Source of the DNA: Acidobacteriota bacterium
GTDB lineage: Bacteria; Actinomycetota; Actinomycetes; Actinomycetales; Microbacteriaceae
DNA: 45,337 nucleotides
Assembly: GCA_019352055.1 (NCBI GenBank)
Contig: JABBOB010000014.1
Span: 1-45,337 of the forward strand
Reading direction: 5' to 3'
In this document: positions 1 through 7,199 of the stretch, one piece after another
Layout of the letters: the number at the start of each line of letters is the position of its first letter
Position numbering within the stretch: position 1 is the stretch's first letter
Made by a program: the position numbers and the translations under genes
The notes under the pieces: model-generated
Database searches by the model: none
The model's input: only the letters and a program-made list of their open reading frames with translations
Told to the model about the DNA's origin: nothing

Positions 1-134
1 CACACGACCGCCGCGACGATGGACACGAGCAGCACGGAGGAGCTCGCGGTCTCAGTCCTCGCGAACCGCGTGAGCCGGCCGGCCACGCTCCGCGTCCACG
101 GAGTCCGCGTCAGGGCGGTCGGTGCTCCGCTCAT
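1..134 (-). CDS. nhaA: NhaA-type Na+/H+ antiporter, N-terminal part (partial)
   Basis: Only the first 44 codons are inside the window; the gene runs leftward off the edge. The reading frame from the ATG at 134 is open and reads through LTRFARTETASSSVLLVSIVAAVV, shown here only as landmarks: a basic N-terminus, an F-x-R-x-E-T-A-S stretch and the start of a hydrophobic helix. This is the usual opening of NhaA antiporters, which exchange cytosolic Na+ for external protons. The start is supported by an AGGAGG six bases upstream. The catalytic Asp pair lies outside the window, so the call rests on the N-terminal signature only. Confidence 0.65.
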   Translation of the reverse strand, partial: MSGAPTALTRTPWTRSVAGRLTRFARTETASSSVLLVSIVAAVV

Positions 135-305
135 GGCTGGCCTCCTGACGGCGACGGCGGGGTCTCGTTCGCGGTCGAAGCCTATTGGCGGCCTCGCACC
201 CCACCTCCGACCCGATGCACAGGGGCCCATTCCGACGCAAGCCCCCCGACGGGACCGGCGGCCACGGCTACCGTTGGCTGCGATCCGGCACGCGCAGAGC
301 ATCCG

Positions 306-530
306 ATGAACCGCCACCAGCGGCGCCGCTCGCCGCGGATCACGACACCGGGGTCACGAGCCCCGAGCAAGCAGGTCACGGTGACGAGTCCGTCCCCCCG
401 CTCCGCCGACGAGGCGATCTCCTACAGCGTGCGTCCCTGCACGAAGTGCTCGGCCCAGATGGCACCGGGCCGGTCCCGGCTGGGCCTCCCGATCTGGGAG
501 TGCCCGACCTGCGGCAAGCGGTCGAGATGA
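306..530 (+). CDS. small zinc-ribbon protein
   Basis: A 74-residue protein with a basic, disordered first half and a C-terminal four-cysteine motif: a CTKC pair at about residues 45-48 and a CPTC pair at about 66-69, followed by a basic tail. Two CxxC knuckles about 18 residues apart are typical of a zinc ribbon that binds nucleic acid or protein. Third codon positions are strongly G/C as in neighbouring genes, which supports coding. No clear ribosome binding site is visible. The target is unknown; an overlapping open frame on the same DNA has no such motif and was not preferred. Confidence 0.55.
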   Translation: MNRHQRRRSPRITTPGSRAPSKQVTVTSPSPRSADEAISYSVRPCTKCSAQMAPGRSRLGLPIWECPTCGKRSR

Positions 531-675
531 CACGGAGGCCCCTGCTCCCCCGGGGCCGCTGACCGGAGCACCGGGACGGCAGGACCGACCGAGCGTCCGA
601 CGCCGCCGGCCGATCCGTCCAGGTCCGCCGGTCCATGCTCCTTGCGTGCGCGTCCGACGGGCGCAGGAGGACGGA

Positions 676-810
676 TCGATGGATGCTGCGCTCCAACCGC
701 TGCTGATGGGCGGAGCCGTGAGCCTCCACCCCATCGCGGCCGTCGCGAGCGGATCGATCCTCGCGGGCATCATCGGCGCGCTGTTCGCGGTGCCGCTCAC
801 CGCTCTCGGC
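676..810 (+). pseudogene. remnant of an AI-2E (PerM) family transporter, C-terminal end
   Basis: In the frame that begins at 646, translated bases 691-807 read LQPLLMGGAVSLHP followed by SILAGIIGALFAVPL. This is the conserved C-terminal signature of AI-2E/PerM family membrane transporters (LQP-LLMG-x-AVSLHP and a final glycine-rich helix ending in FAVP). A few residues between the two halves appear to be missing, the upstream several hundred residues are absent, and the frame runs into unrelated arginine-rich sequence after 810. I read it as a decayed fragment, not a working gene. Confidence 0.6.
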
Positions 811-815
811 GACCT

Positions 816-943
816 CCGCGATCACCGACATCGCGGGAGGCGAGTGGCGGCAGCGGCCGGCGCCTCCCACGGTCCCCCCGCCTTCGGGCGGTGCGCCGCT
901 GCAGGGCGGCGGCGCGGCCTCCGCGGCGGTCGCGCGAGGGCGT
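816..943. other. non-coding stretch with no recognised feature
   Basis: Between the AI-2E remnant and the convergent small membrane protein I see G/C-rich sequence only; the AI-2E frame continues to 1026 but no longer resembles the family. Confidence 0.4.
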
Positions 944-1159
944 TCAGCGGGTCGGGCGCCGTCCTCGGCGCCGGAACCCGAGCGCGAGCAGCACGATCCC
1001 GACGAGGCCGACGATCAGCCCGATGACGAGCCAGGTCCGGTCGCCGGTCATGAAGCTGCCAGGGATCAGCCCCATGCCCTGACCGACCCAGATCGCGCCG
1101 GCGATCAGCGCGATGAGGCCGAGGACGATGAGGACGATGCGGGCGCCGGAGCTGCTCAT
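944..1159 (-). CDS. small membrane protein with two TM helices
   Basis: A 71-residue protein starting MSSSGARI, with two hydrophobic helices (about residues 6-24 and 43-61) joined by a loop containing GSFMTGDRTW and ending in a basic tail GFRRRGRRPTR, so the C-terminus is probably cytoplasmic. Similar two-helix proteins are common in actinobacteria but have no assigned role. The start at 1159 was chosen over an ATG 18 bases upstream because a GGTGAG lies a few bases before it. It is followed at once by the AI-2E remnant on the other strand. Confidence 0.7.
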   Translation of the reverse strand: MSSSGARIVLIVLGLIALIAGAIWVGQGMGLIPGSFMTGDRTWLVIGLIVGLVGIVLLALGFRRRGRRPTR

Positions 1160-1205
1160 GGCGCTCACCGTACCCATGACCAGCCGCAGGTCCGGCGTGG
1201 ACGCG

Positions 1206-1460
1206 TCAGCGCTCGGGTCCGCGCTCCGGCTGGACGGCCCGGAAGCGCTGCTGCGCTCCCTGCTTGCTCAGGCCGTAGCGCGCGCCGATCGCCTTCCAGG
1301 TCGCGCCGGCGTCCCGGGCGGAGCGCACGGCCTCGACCTCCATCTCCTCCAGGTGCTCCCGTGCCCCGCGGACCGCATCGAGCCGCGTCAGCGGGTCGGG
1401 GATCGCGCGCAGCGCGTCGACGGCTCGCTCGAACCGCCTGCGCTCCGTGCCCTCGCTCAC
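1206..1460 (-). CDS. small HTH-containing protein
   Basis: An 84-residue mostly helical protein. The N-terminal half is a charged coiled segment (FERAVDALRAI, EHLEEMEVEAV). The C-terminal part, ATWKAIGARYGLSKQGAQQRF at about residues 53-73, has the spacing of a helix-turn-helix of the sigma-region-4 or MerR/AsiR-like kind (W-x-x-IG-x-x-GLS-x-x-A-x-Q-R). Likely DNA binding, target unknown. The GTG at 1460 is preceded by TACCCT and seven bases, so its mRNA is probably leaderless. Confidence 0.7.
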   Translation of the reverse strand: MSEGTERRRFERAVDALRAIPDPLTRLDAVRGAREHLEEMEVEAVRSARDAGATWKAIGARYGLSKQGAQQRFRAVQPERGPER

Positions 1461-1467
1461 GGCGACG

Positions 1468-1473
1468 AGGGTA
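1468..1473 (-). promoter_or_regulatory. -10 box (TACCCT), leaderless promoter of the HTH gene
   Basis: TACCCT on the minus strand ends seven bases before the GTG at 1460, so transcription should begin at or next to the start codon. No ribosome binding site is present. Confidence 0.45.
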
Positions 1474-1583
1474 GCGAGCGACGGCTCGACGTCAACCCCC
1501 CGTTGCCTTGCGGGTCAAGACGACGTTGACTACGCTCCTCGGATCCCGTGCTGCGGGGTCGGGATCGACGGAGGGAGGCGACG

Positions 1584-1640
1584 ATGGCCAAGAAGAGCAA
1601 GAAGGACAAGAAGAAGGGCAAGAAGAAGGGCAAGAAGTAG
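1584..1640 (+). CDS. 18-residue lysine-rich micro-ORF
   Basis: The ORF encodes MAKKSKKDKKKGKKKGKK, 12 lysines in 18 residues. A GGAGGGAGG run lies a few bases before the ATG, one of the best ribosome binding sites in the window, and a strong hairpin (1656-1690) follows the stop codon. AAG is used for every lysine, as expected in a high-GC genome, so the DNA here is richer in A than its surroundings. A polycationic peptide of this size could bind RNA, DNA or the ribosome. No function is known to me; it is too short for standard gene callers. Confidence 0.55.
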   Translation: MAKKSKKDKKKGKKKGKK

Positions 1641-1655
1641 CGTCCGCCCTTCCGA

Positions 1656-1690
1656 CACCCGCCGCGCCTGCACGCCGCAGGCGGCGGGTG
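1656..1690 (+). terminator. strong hairpin after the lysine-rich micro-ORF
   Basis: CACCCGCCGC at 1656-1665 pairs with GCGGCGGGTG at 1681-1690, with further G/C pairing inside. There is no T-run, so it could be a Rho-type or structural terminator isolating the micro-ORF from the exonuclease gene. Confidence 0.5.
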
Positions 1691-1721
1691 CTCCTCCGTC
1701 GCGAGGGGGCACACTGAGCCC

Positions 1722-2657
1722 ATGACCGCCCCGCGACTCATGCTGCTCGACACGGCCGCGCTCTACTTCCGCGCCTTCCACGGCGTGCCGGAGACGATCA
1801 CCGCGCCGGACGGCACGCCCGTGAACGCGGTCCGCGGCCTGCTCGACATCATCGGCCGGCTCGTCGGCGAGTTCGCGCCGACCGGGCTCGTCGCCTGCTG
1901 GGACGACGCGTGGCGGCCGACGTGGCGTGTCGCCCTGGTCCCCTCCTACAAGGCCCACCGGGTCGAGGAGGCGGGCGGCGACGGGCAGCCCGACCGGGAG
2001 ACCGTGCCGGAGGCGCTGGTCCGGCAGATCCCGATCGTCCGCGAGACGCTGACCGCACTCGGCATCGCCGTGATCGGCGCGGAGGACCACGAGGCGGACG
2101 ACGTCATCGGCACGCTCGCGTCCACGGCGACGACGCCCGTCGACGTCGTGACCAGCGATCGCGACCTGTTCCAGGTCATCGACGACGAGCGGGACGTTCG
2201 GGTGATCTCGACGGCGCGGGGCATGAACGCGCTCGAACGGATCACCGACGCCGTCGTGCAGGAGCGGTACGGCGTGCGCGCTGCGCAGTACGCCGACTTC
2301 GCGACGCTGCGCGGCGACCCCTCCGACGGCCTGCCGGGCGTCGCCGGGATCGGCGCGAAGACCGCCGCCTCCTTGCTGGCGCGCTTCGACGATCTCGAGG
2401 GCGTGCTCGACGCGGCAGCTCGCGCCGGGAGCGGCCTGTCGGCCGGGCAGGCGGCGAAGCTGCGGGACGGCGCGGAGTACGCCCGGCGGGCGCTCCCCGC
2501 GGTGCGCGTCGTCCGGGACCTCCCCCTCCCCCACCCGGACACGACGATCGCCATGACGCCGGGACGGCGGGCGGCGGGTGCCGCGCTCGCGGAGCGCTGG
2601 GGTCTGGGCGGCTCGATGGACCGGGTGGTCGCCGCGCTCGCCGGCGACCGAGGCTGA
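1722..2657 (+). CDS. 5'-3' exonuclease (PolI N-domain / ExoIX-like)
   Basis: A 311-residue stand-alone relative of the 5'-nuclease domain of DNA polymerase I; such enzymes cut 5' flaps or ssDNA with two Mg2+ ions. Visible acidic ligands: D10 in LMLLDTAALYFRAFHG, the D61-D62 pair after CW, EDHEADD at 121-127, and SDRDL at 145-149. GDPSDGLPG at 198-206 and GIGAKTAASLL at 209-219 form the helix-hairpin-helix (H3TH) DNA-binding region. Length matches the family. The neighbour downstream is convergent, with a 21-bp gap. Probably works in DNA repair or RNA-primer removal alongside PolI. Confidence 0.93.
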   Translation: MTAPRLMLLDTAALYFRAFHGVPETITAPDGTPVNAVRGLLDIIGRLVGEFAPTGLVACWDDAWRPTWRVALVPSYKAHRVEEAGGDGQPDRETVPEALVRQIPIVRETLTALGIAVIGAEDHEADDVIGTLASTATTPVDVVTSDRDLFQVIDDERDVRVISTARGMNALERITDAVVQERYGVRAAQYADFATLRGDPSDGLPGVAGIGAKTAASLLARFDDLEGVLDAAARAGSGLSAGQAAKLRDGAEYARRALPAVRVVRDLPLPHPDTTIAMTPGRRAAGAALAERWGLGGSMDRVVAALAGDRG

Positions 2658-2678
2658 ACCCCCGCGGATCCGGGAGGG

Positions 2679-4388
2679 TCAGCGTCGCCGGCGACCCGAG
2701 AGGAGCGCGTGCAGGAGGGGGACGACGGAGGCGGCCATCAGCGTCGTCCCGAGCACCGTGAGGTCCGCTCGCAGCACCGCGCCGGCCACCAGCAGCCCGA
2801 CGAACAGGACCGCGGAGGTGACCCGGCCGGTGAGCCGCTCGAGCCGGGCGACGCGGCGCTCGAGGCTCGGCACCGCGGCCACGACGGAGCCGGACTCGAT
2901 CCGGGCCGACAGGGCGTCCAGCCGGTTCGGGAGCCGCAGGGCGACCCGGGCGGCCTCGAGGGCCTGCTGCGCGACGTCCTGCACGACGTTGCCGCGCTCG
3001 GCACGGACCAGGCGCGCGGCGTACGGCTCGACGGAGTCCCACAGGTTGAAGCTCGGGTCGAGGGCGCTGCACACGCCGGACGTCAGCGAGACCGCTCGGA
3101 TGACGAGCAGGAAGTGCTCGGGCAGCTGGAACGGCAACGACCGGACCACCTCGCCGAACTCGTTGCCGAAGTCGCGGAACTCGCGGTCGTCCACCTCCCG
3201 CAGCTCGGCGAACCCCATGCCGCCGAAGCGCGCGAAGAGCGCGATCATCGCGCGCTCCAGCTCGCCCGTCTCGGCGGTCGGCAGCAGCACGCCGACGTCC
3301 TGGATCGCCGCGACCAGCCCCTTGCCGTCCCGCGCCGCGGCGGCGATCAGCAGCCTGCGGAGCCCGGCCCGCGTCGAGGCGGGCACCTCCCCCATCATCC
3401 CGAAGTCGATGAAGGTGAGCTTCCACGGGTGCGCGCCCGAGCCCTGCGTCACGGGCGTGACGAAGATGTTGCCCGGATGCGGGTCCGCGTGGAAGAAGCC
3501 GTGCTCGAACAGCTGGTCGAACATCACCGCCGCGAACACGGGGGCGACCTCCGCCGGGTCGATCCCCGCTGCCGCGAGTCCCTCGGTGTCGGTGATCTTG
3601 ATCGCGCTGACGTCCTCCAGGGTGAGGATCCGCCGGGTCGTGCTCTCCCAGACGACGGCAGGGACGGAGACGCGGTCGTCGCCGGCGAAGTCCTCGGCGA
3701 AGCGCACGGAGCTCGCCGCCTCGTGCAGGTAGTCGATCTCCTCGAGGCTCGTGACCGCGAACTCCTCCACCAGCTGCGGCATGTCGACGCGGTCGGCGAC
3801 GATGTGGACGTGGCTCAGCCAACCGCCGACGCGGCGCAGCGCAGCGAGATCGACGTCGATGATCACGTCGATGCCGGGGCGCTGCACCTTCAGCACGACC
3901 GCGTCCAAGCCGGTCTCGGCCGCATCGATCGGCGAGAGCCTCGCGCGGTGCGCCTGCCCGAGGGAGGCGGCAGCCACGGGCTGCTCGTCCACCGAGACGA
4001 ACGCCTGCGCGAGCGGGAGGTCCAGCTCCGCCTCCGCGCGGGCCCGGATCGCCGGGAACGGCACCGGCGGCACCTCGTCCTGCAGCCCCTCCAGCTCCTT
4101 CGTGATCTCCGGCGGCAGCACGTCGAGCCGCGACGACATGAACTGGCCGACCTTGATCATCAGGCCGCCGAGCTCGACCGCCAGCACGTGGAAGCGGCGG
4201 GCCAGACGGCGCATGCGCCGCGACCGCGTGCGCTCGGCGACGCGGGCGAACCCGATGCGAGGGAGGAAGAGCTCGAACCACCACGTGATGGCGAGGTTCT
4301 CCAGCGCGAAGCGCAGGATCCGGCGGTATCGGGCACGCGCGGCTCGGGTGCGCGCGGGCGCCTCCCTGCGGAGCGGGGTCGACGGCAC
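2679..4388 (-). CDS. ABC1/AarF/UbiB family atypical kinase
   Basis: A 569-residue membrane-associated protein-kinase-like enzyme. Family hallmarks: KVGQ at 79-82, the alanine-rich loop AAASLGQ at 139-145 that replaces the P-loop, Lys167 in VVLKVQRPG, EIDYLHEA at about 217-224, HADPHPGN at 300-307 and the metal-binding DFG at 328-330. Two hydrophobic helices close the protein (about 515-560), placing it at the membrane. UbiB/COQ8 members are ATPases that support isoprenoid-quinone synthesis; here that would be menaquinone, which is inference. GTG start preceded by GAGGAG ten bases upstream. An 11-codon ORF lies just in front (4393-4428). Confidence 0.9.
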   Translation of the reverse strand: MPSTPLRREAPARTRAARARYRRILRFALENLAITWWFELFLPRIGFARVAERTRSRRMRRLARRFHVLAVELGGLMIKVGQFMSSRLDVLPPEITKELEGLQDEVPPVPFPAIRARAEAELDLPLAQAFVSVDEQPVAAASLGQAHRARLSPIDAAETGLDAVVLKVQRPGIDVIIDVDLAALRRVGGWLSHVHIVADRVDMPQLVEEFAVTSLEEIDYLHEAASSVRFAEDFAGDDRVSVPAVVWESTTRRILTLEDVSAIKITDTEGLAAAGIDPAEVAPVFAAVMFDQLFEHGFFHADPHPGNIFVTPVTQGSGAHPWKLTFIDFGMMGEVPASTRAGLRRLLIAAAARDGKGLVAAIQDVGVLLPTAETGELERAMIALFARFGGMGFAELREVDDREFRDFGNEFGEVVRSLPFQLPEHFLLVIRAVSLTSGVCSALDPSFNLWDSVEPYAARLVRAERGNVVQDVAQQALEAARVALRLPNRLDALSARIESGSVVAAVPSLERRVARLERLTGRVTSAVLFVGLLVAGAVLRADLTVLGTTLMAASVVPLLHALLSGRRRR

Positions 4389-4392
4389 CGCG

Positions 4393-4428
4393 TCAGCGCT
4401 CCTCGATCGACGACGACGAACCGGTCAT
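4393..4428 (-). CDS. possible 11-residue leader ORF before the ABC1 kinase
   Basis: MTGSSSSIEER followed by TGA four bases before the GTG of the kinase gene. It has AAGGGG nine bases upstream of its ATG and a TATCGT -10 candidate at 4455-4460. Its last codons contain the GAGGAG that serves as the kinase's ribosome binding site, so its translation could affect kinase initiation. Short and unproven. Confidence 0.3.
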   Translation of the reverse strand: MTGSSSSIEER

Positions 4429-4512
4429 GGTGATGTGCCCCTTGCGACCCCTGAACGATACTCACCGATATTCCGGGAGCGCTGCACGAAGGCTGCGGAG
4501 GTCGGCCCGTGC

Positions 4513-5256
4513 TCAGTAGCCGGACGGCCAGACGAAGGCCGCGGGCGCCTTCGGCGTCGTGCCGTCCGTCGTGACGACGACGTCGATGTCCTCGTGGCTC
4601 TTCAGCACGATCGCGCGCGGGTCGCCCGCGTACGGCTTCCCGTCGACGAACACGGCGACCCGCGTGCCGCCCTTGCCATCCACCCACGGCCCGATCTCGC
4701 CCTTCCCGAGCCGGACGTCCCACTCGGCGAACGCCTGGGCGAGGTGGAACGTGCGCTGCACGGGCGACTCGACGTGGAGGATGCCGCTGGTGTCGTGCGT
4801 GTGCAGCGCGGACAGCTGCTGGGTCGCGACATCGATGCCGAGGTCGGCGGGCACGGTGATCGCCTTCCCGTCCACGGTGATCGAGAGGTGCTGATGGATG
4901 TGCAGCGCGGTGCCCTCGGTCGTCAGCATCGACAGGCCGGCCGATCGGACGGCGCTCTCGACATCGGCGGGGAGCGCCCAGGGTGCCGCGGTCGTGCGCC
5001 CGGCTGCAGCGGACGCCTCCGCGGTGCGATCGGCGGTGCCGATCATCGCGGCCGCCCTCGTCGCTGCGGTCGCGGAGGCGGCGATGCCGCTCTCCACCCC
5101 CAGCACCACGCCGCCCGCGACGACGACCGTGCCGACGACGACCGCGGCGACCGCGATGCGCCGGTTCCGACGCTGCCGAGCGGCGAGCGCAGCCCGCTGC
5201 GCCGCCGCCTTCTCCCGTGCCGCGTTCCGCGACTCCGCCTTGGTGACCACGACCAC
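4513..5256 (-). CDS. membrane-anchored extracytoplasmic protein with histidine motifs
   Basis: About 247 residues. A lysine/arginine-rich cytoplasmic start precedes one membrane helix (roughly IAVAAVVVGTVVVAGGVVLGV). The rest should face outside. It contains HIHQHLSITVDGK and, some 30 residues on, LHTHDTSGILHVES, then FHLAQAFAEWDV. I recognise this double-histidine layout from uncharacterised actinobacterial and archaeal proteins; the clustered histidines suggest metal binding, which is inference. The start is uncertain: GTG at 5256 has GGGGAAG eight bases upstream, while a GTG at 5289 is also open. It follows the small cysteine protein at 5320-5574 after 30-60 bp, probably in one transcript. 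Confidence 0.75.
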   Translation of the reverse strand: MVVVTKAESRNAAREKAAAQRAALAARQRRNRRIAVAAVVVGTVVVAGGVVLGVESGIAASATAATRAAAMIGTADRTAEASAAAGRTTAAPWALPADVESAVRSAGLSMLTTEGTALHIHQHLSITVDGKAITVPADLGIDVATQQLSALHTHDTSGILHVESPVQRTFHLAQAFAEWDVRLGKGEIGPWVDGKGGTRVAVFVDGKPYAGDPRAIVLKSHEDIDVVVTTDGTTPKAPAAFVWPSGY

Positions 5257-5319
5257 GATCCTGGCTTCCCCGGCGCGTCGCCCGGGCACGACCGGGCCGG
5301 TCCTTGGCGAACGCAGAAG

Positions 5320-5574
5320 TCAGGCCGCGGAGCCGTCCCAGCTGCTCCTCGGCGGGCACGTCATCCTGGTGGGTCGCGACGGGTCGGTGGTGCGGGCGAG
5401 CGAGTGCAGGGCCATCGGGCCGCCGCAGACCGGACAACGCGGGTCGGAGGGCAGCCGGTACGGCTCCTCCGGGTGACCGGCGCCGATCTGCGCGGGCCCC
5501 ATGAAGGGCAGGAGGTTCGTGTCGAGCCCCCGCGCACCGCCGAAGAGTCGCTGTCGCAACGATCGCTTGCTCAC
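5320..5574 (-). CDS. small protein with a zinc-knuckle-like C-terminus
   Basis: 84 residues from a GTG at 5574: SKRSLRQRLFGGARGLD, then LLPFMGPAQIG, then CPVCGGPMALHSL at about 49-61, and PTRMTCP near 70-76. The CPVCG pair plus a later CP looks like a treble-clef or zinc-knuckle site. I recall similar short proteins in Microbacteriaceae without assigned function. It is divergent from the MarR gene (5614) across 39 bp that holds an inverted repeat, so the two may be co-regulated. It is upstream of, and co-directional with, the histidine-motif membrane protein. No strong ribosome binding site is seen. Confidence 0.6.
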   Translation of the reverse strand: MSKRSLRQRLFGGARGLDTNLLPFMGPAQIGAGHPEEPYRLPSDPRCPVCGGPMALHSLARTTDPSRPTRMTCPPRSSWDGSAA

Positions 5575-5575
5575 A

Positions 5576-5589
5576 GTTCGTACACTAAC
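5576..5589. promoter_or_regulatory. imperfect palindrome, candidate MarR operator
   Basis: GTTCGTACACTAAC: GTT pairs with AAC and GT with AC around the centre (5 of 7 base pairs match). It lies between two divergent genes, over the likely -35 region of the MarR gene and at the start codon of the leftward gene, the expected place for an autorepressor site. Confidence 0.4.
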
Positions 5590-5601
5590 ACTGAGGGTGC
5601 G

Positions 5602-5607
5602 TAGACT
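5602..5607 (+). promoter_or_regulatory. -10 box (TAGACT) of the MarR gene, leaderless
   Basis: TAGACT ends six bases before the ATG at 5614, placing the predicted transcription start on the start codon. Confidence 0.5.
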
Positions 5608-5613
5608 TTGGTG

Positions 5614-6084
5614 ATGACCGAGATCGATCCGCTCGCACTCGACCGGCAGGTCTGCTTCGCCCTCGCGGCGACCAGCCGGAGCGTGATCGGCCTGTACCGA
5701 CCGATCCTCGAACCGCTCGGGCTCACGCACCCGCAGTACCTGGTGATGCTCGCGCTCTGGGAACGCAGCCCCCGCACTGCGCGCGACATCGCGGACGCCC
5801 TCTACCTCGAGCCGCCGACCCTCTCGCCGCTGCTGAAGCGGCTGGAGGCGATCGGGTGCCTGACCCGGTCCCGGAACCCCGACAACGAGCGCGAGCTCCG
5901 CATCGAGCTCACGGAGCACGGTCGCACGCTGCGCCGGCGCGCCGAGGAGGTGCCCGGGCAGGTCGTCGAGCGCCTCGGCCTCCCGCTCGCCACGCTGGAG
6001 GACGCGCGGGACCGACTCACCGAGCTGCTCGCGGCGACACGACGGGCCGAACCGGCAGGAGAGGGTGGCGACGCGGTCGCCTGA
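5614..6084 (+). CDS. MarR family regulator, OhrR-like (organic peroxide sensor type)
   Basis: 156 residues with the MarR winged helix (about 30-105: YRPILEPLGLTHPQYLVMLALWE, then ARDIADALYLEPPTLSPLLKRLEAIG and the wing with NPDNERELRIELTEHG). The N-terminus LDRQVCFAL has a cysteine at residue 14, matching the reactive Cys of Bacillus OhrR in QLCFLL, and the following Y-x-P-x-L and PQYL are also OhrR-like. OhrR proteins release DNA when that cysteine is oxidised by organic hydroperoxides. The usual partner ohr gene is not next to it; candidate targets are the two genes leftward. Other cysteine-based MarR sensors remain possible. Confidence 0.85.
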   Translation: MTEIDPLALDRQVCFALAATSRSVIGLYRPILEPLGLTHPQYLVMLALWERSPRTARDIADALYLEPPTLSPLLKRLEAIGCLTRSRNPDNERELRIELTEHGRTLRRRAEEVPGQVVERLGLPLATLEDARDRLTELLAATRRAEPAGEGGDAVA

Positions 6085-6091
6085 CGGGTGC

Positions 6092-7117
6092 TCAGCCGCG
6101 GAGGATGCGCTCCCGCGCGGCGTCGATGACGGCCATCACCTGCACGGTCTCGTCGTGGGAGTGCAGGGGCGATTCGACGCGCCCCTCCGCGACGTAGGAG
6201 GCGAACGCGGTGGCCTGGTCCGACAGCCCCTCGTGGAGGGTGGCGAAGCGGTCGTCCCGCCAGGCTGCGACCTCCTCCTCGCCGAGGCCGCCGCGCCGCA
6301 GCTCGATGCCCGTCGGGCCGAAGAACGGGCTGAGCAGCTTCACCCGCCCGGCCGAGCCCATCACCTGGGCTTCGACGGGCAACGACGCGACCAACGAGGT
6401 GGCCAGCAGTGCGCTCGTCGTATCCCGGCCGGTCAAGGCCAGCGCCGCACCGCTGTCGACACCGTGCTCGACCGTGCCGCTCGCGGAGCGCAGCGTCAGC
6501 GGTCCGATCACCGACGAGGCGAACGAGATCGGGTAGACGCCCGCGTCGAGCAGCGCGCCGCCCCCCAGGGCCGGATCCCACAACCGGTGCGAACGATCGG
6601 CCGGGGCGACGAAGCCGAAGTCGGCGACGACGAGCCGCAGATCCCCGATCAGCCCGTCGGCGATCACCTGCCGCAGCACGGACGCCTGCGGCAGGTACCG
6701 CGTCCACATCGCCTCCATGACCAGCACGCCGGCGGCCCGACCGGCGGCGAGGATCTCGCGCGCCTCGTCCGCCGACATCGCGATCGGCTTCTCGACGAGC
6801 ACGTGCTTGCCCGCGGCGATCGCGGCCAGCGCCTGCTCGCGATGGCGGGGGTGGGGCGTCGCCACGTAGACGACGTCGACGTCGGGCGACGTGACGAGCG
6901 CCTCGACGGAGGGCAGCACGGCGGGGATGCCGTGCTCCGCGGCGAAGGCGGCCGTCCTCGCCGCATCCCTCGCGGTGACCGCGACGGCGCGCTGCCTGGT
7001 GTGCGCGTGGAGCGCGCCGACGAAGGACCCGGCGATGCCCGTCCCGATCACCCCCCAGCGCAGGGCGGGGACGGCGTCGTCGGCGACGACTCGAGGGGTC
7101 GGGAGCGTGAGGGGCAT
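6092..7117 (-). CDS. Gfo/Idh/MocA family NAD(P)-dependent oxidoreductase
   Basis: 341 residues. The N-terminal Rossmann fold carries GTGIAG at 25-30 and the family's EKP at 109-111 (HVLVEKPIA), whose lysine is catalytic in relatives. The second half is the alpha/beta C-terminal domain with DAGVYPISFA, the usual substrate-side helix. Such enzymes oxidise or reduce sugars, inositols and related compounds; the substrate cannot be read from sequence. The start at 7117 has GGAAGG six bases upstream and was preferred to an in-frame start 21 bases earlier. It ends seven bases from the end of the MarR gene, tail to tail. Confidence 0.9.
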   Translation of the reverse strand: MPLTLPTPRVVADDAVPALRWGVIGTGIAGSFVGALHAHTRQRAVAVTARDAARTAAFAAEHGIPAVLPSVEALVTSPDVDVVYVATPHPRHREQALAAIAAGKHVLVEKPIAMSADEAREILAAGRAAGVLVMEAMWTRYLPQASVLRQVIADGLIGDLRLVVADFGFVAPADRSHRLWDPALGGGALLDAGVYPISFASSVIGPLTLRSASGTVEHGVDSGAALALTGRDTTSALLATSLVASLPVEAQVMGSAGRVKLLSPFFGPTGIELRRGGLGEEEVAAWRDDRFATLHEGLSDQATAFASYVAEGRVESPLHSHDETVQVMAVIDAARERILRG

Positions 7118-7185
7118 CGTCGGCCTTCCGGATCGCACCGCACGCTAGCGCAGCGCCGCCGGTCCGCCCCTGACGGCTCAGGCGC

Positions 7186-7191
7186 TATCGT
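7186..7191 (+). promoter_or_regulatory. -10 box (TATCGT), leaderless promoter
   Basis: TATCGT ends eight bases before the ATG at 7200; no ribosome binding site is present, which suits a leaderless mRNA. Confidence 0.4.
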
Positions 7192-7199
7192 CCGAGCGC

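Noticed and set aside
185..562. Alternative frame over the zinc-ribbon ORF
   Set aside because: No motif and weaker third-position G/C; the CxxC-CxxC ORF at 306-530 is a better call.
5614..6084. Classic ohrR-ohr pair
   Set aside because: The regulator has the OhrR-type cysteine, but neither neighbour is an Ohr peroxidase.
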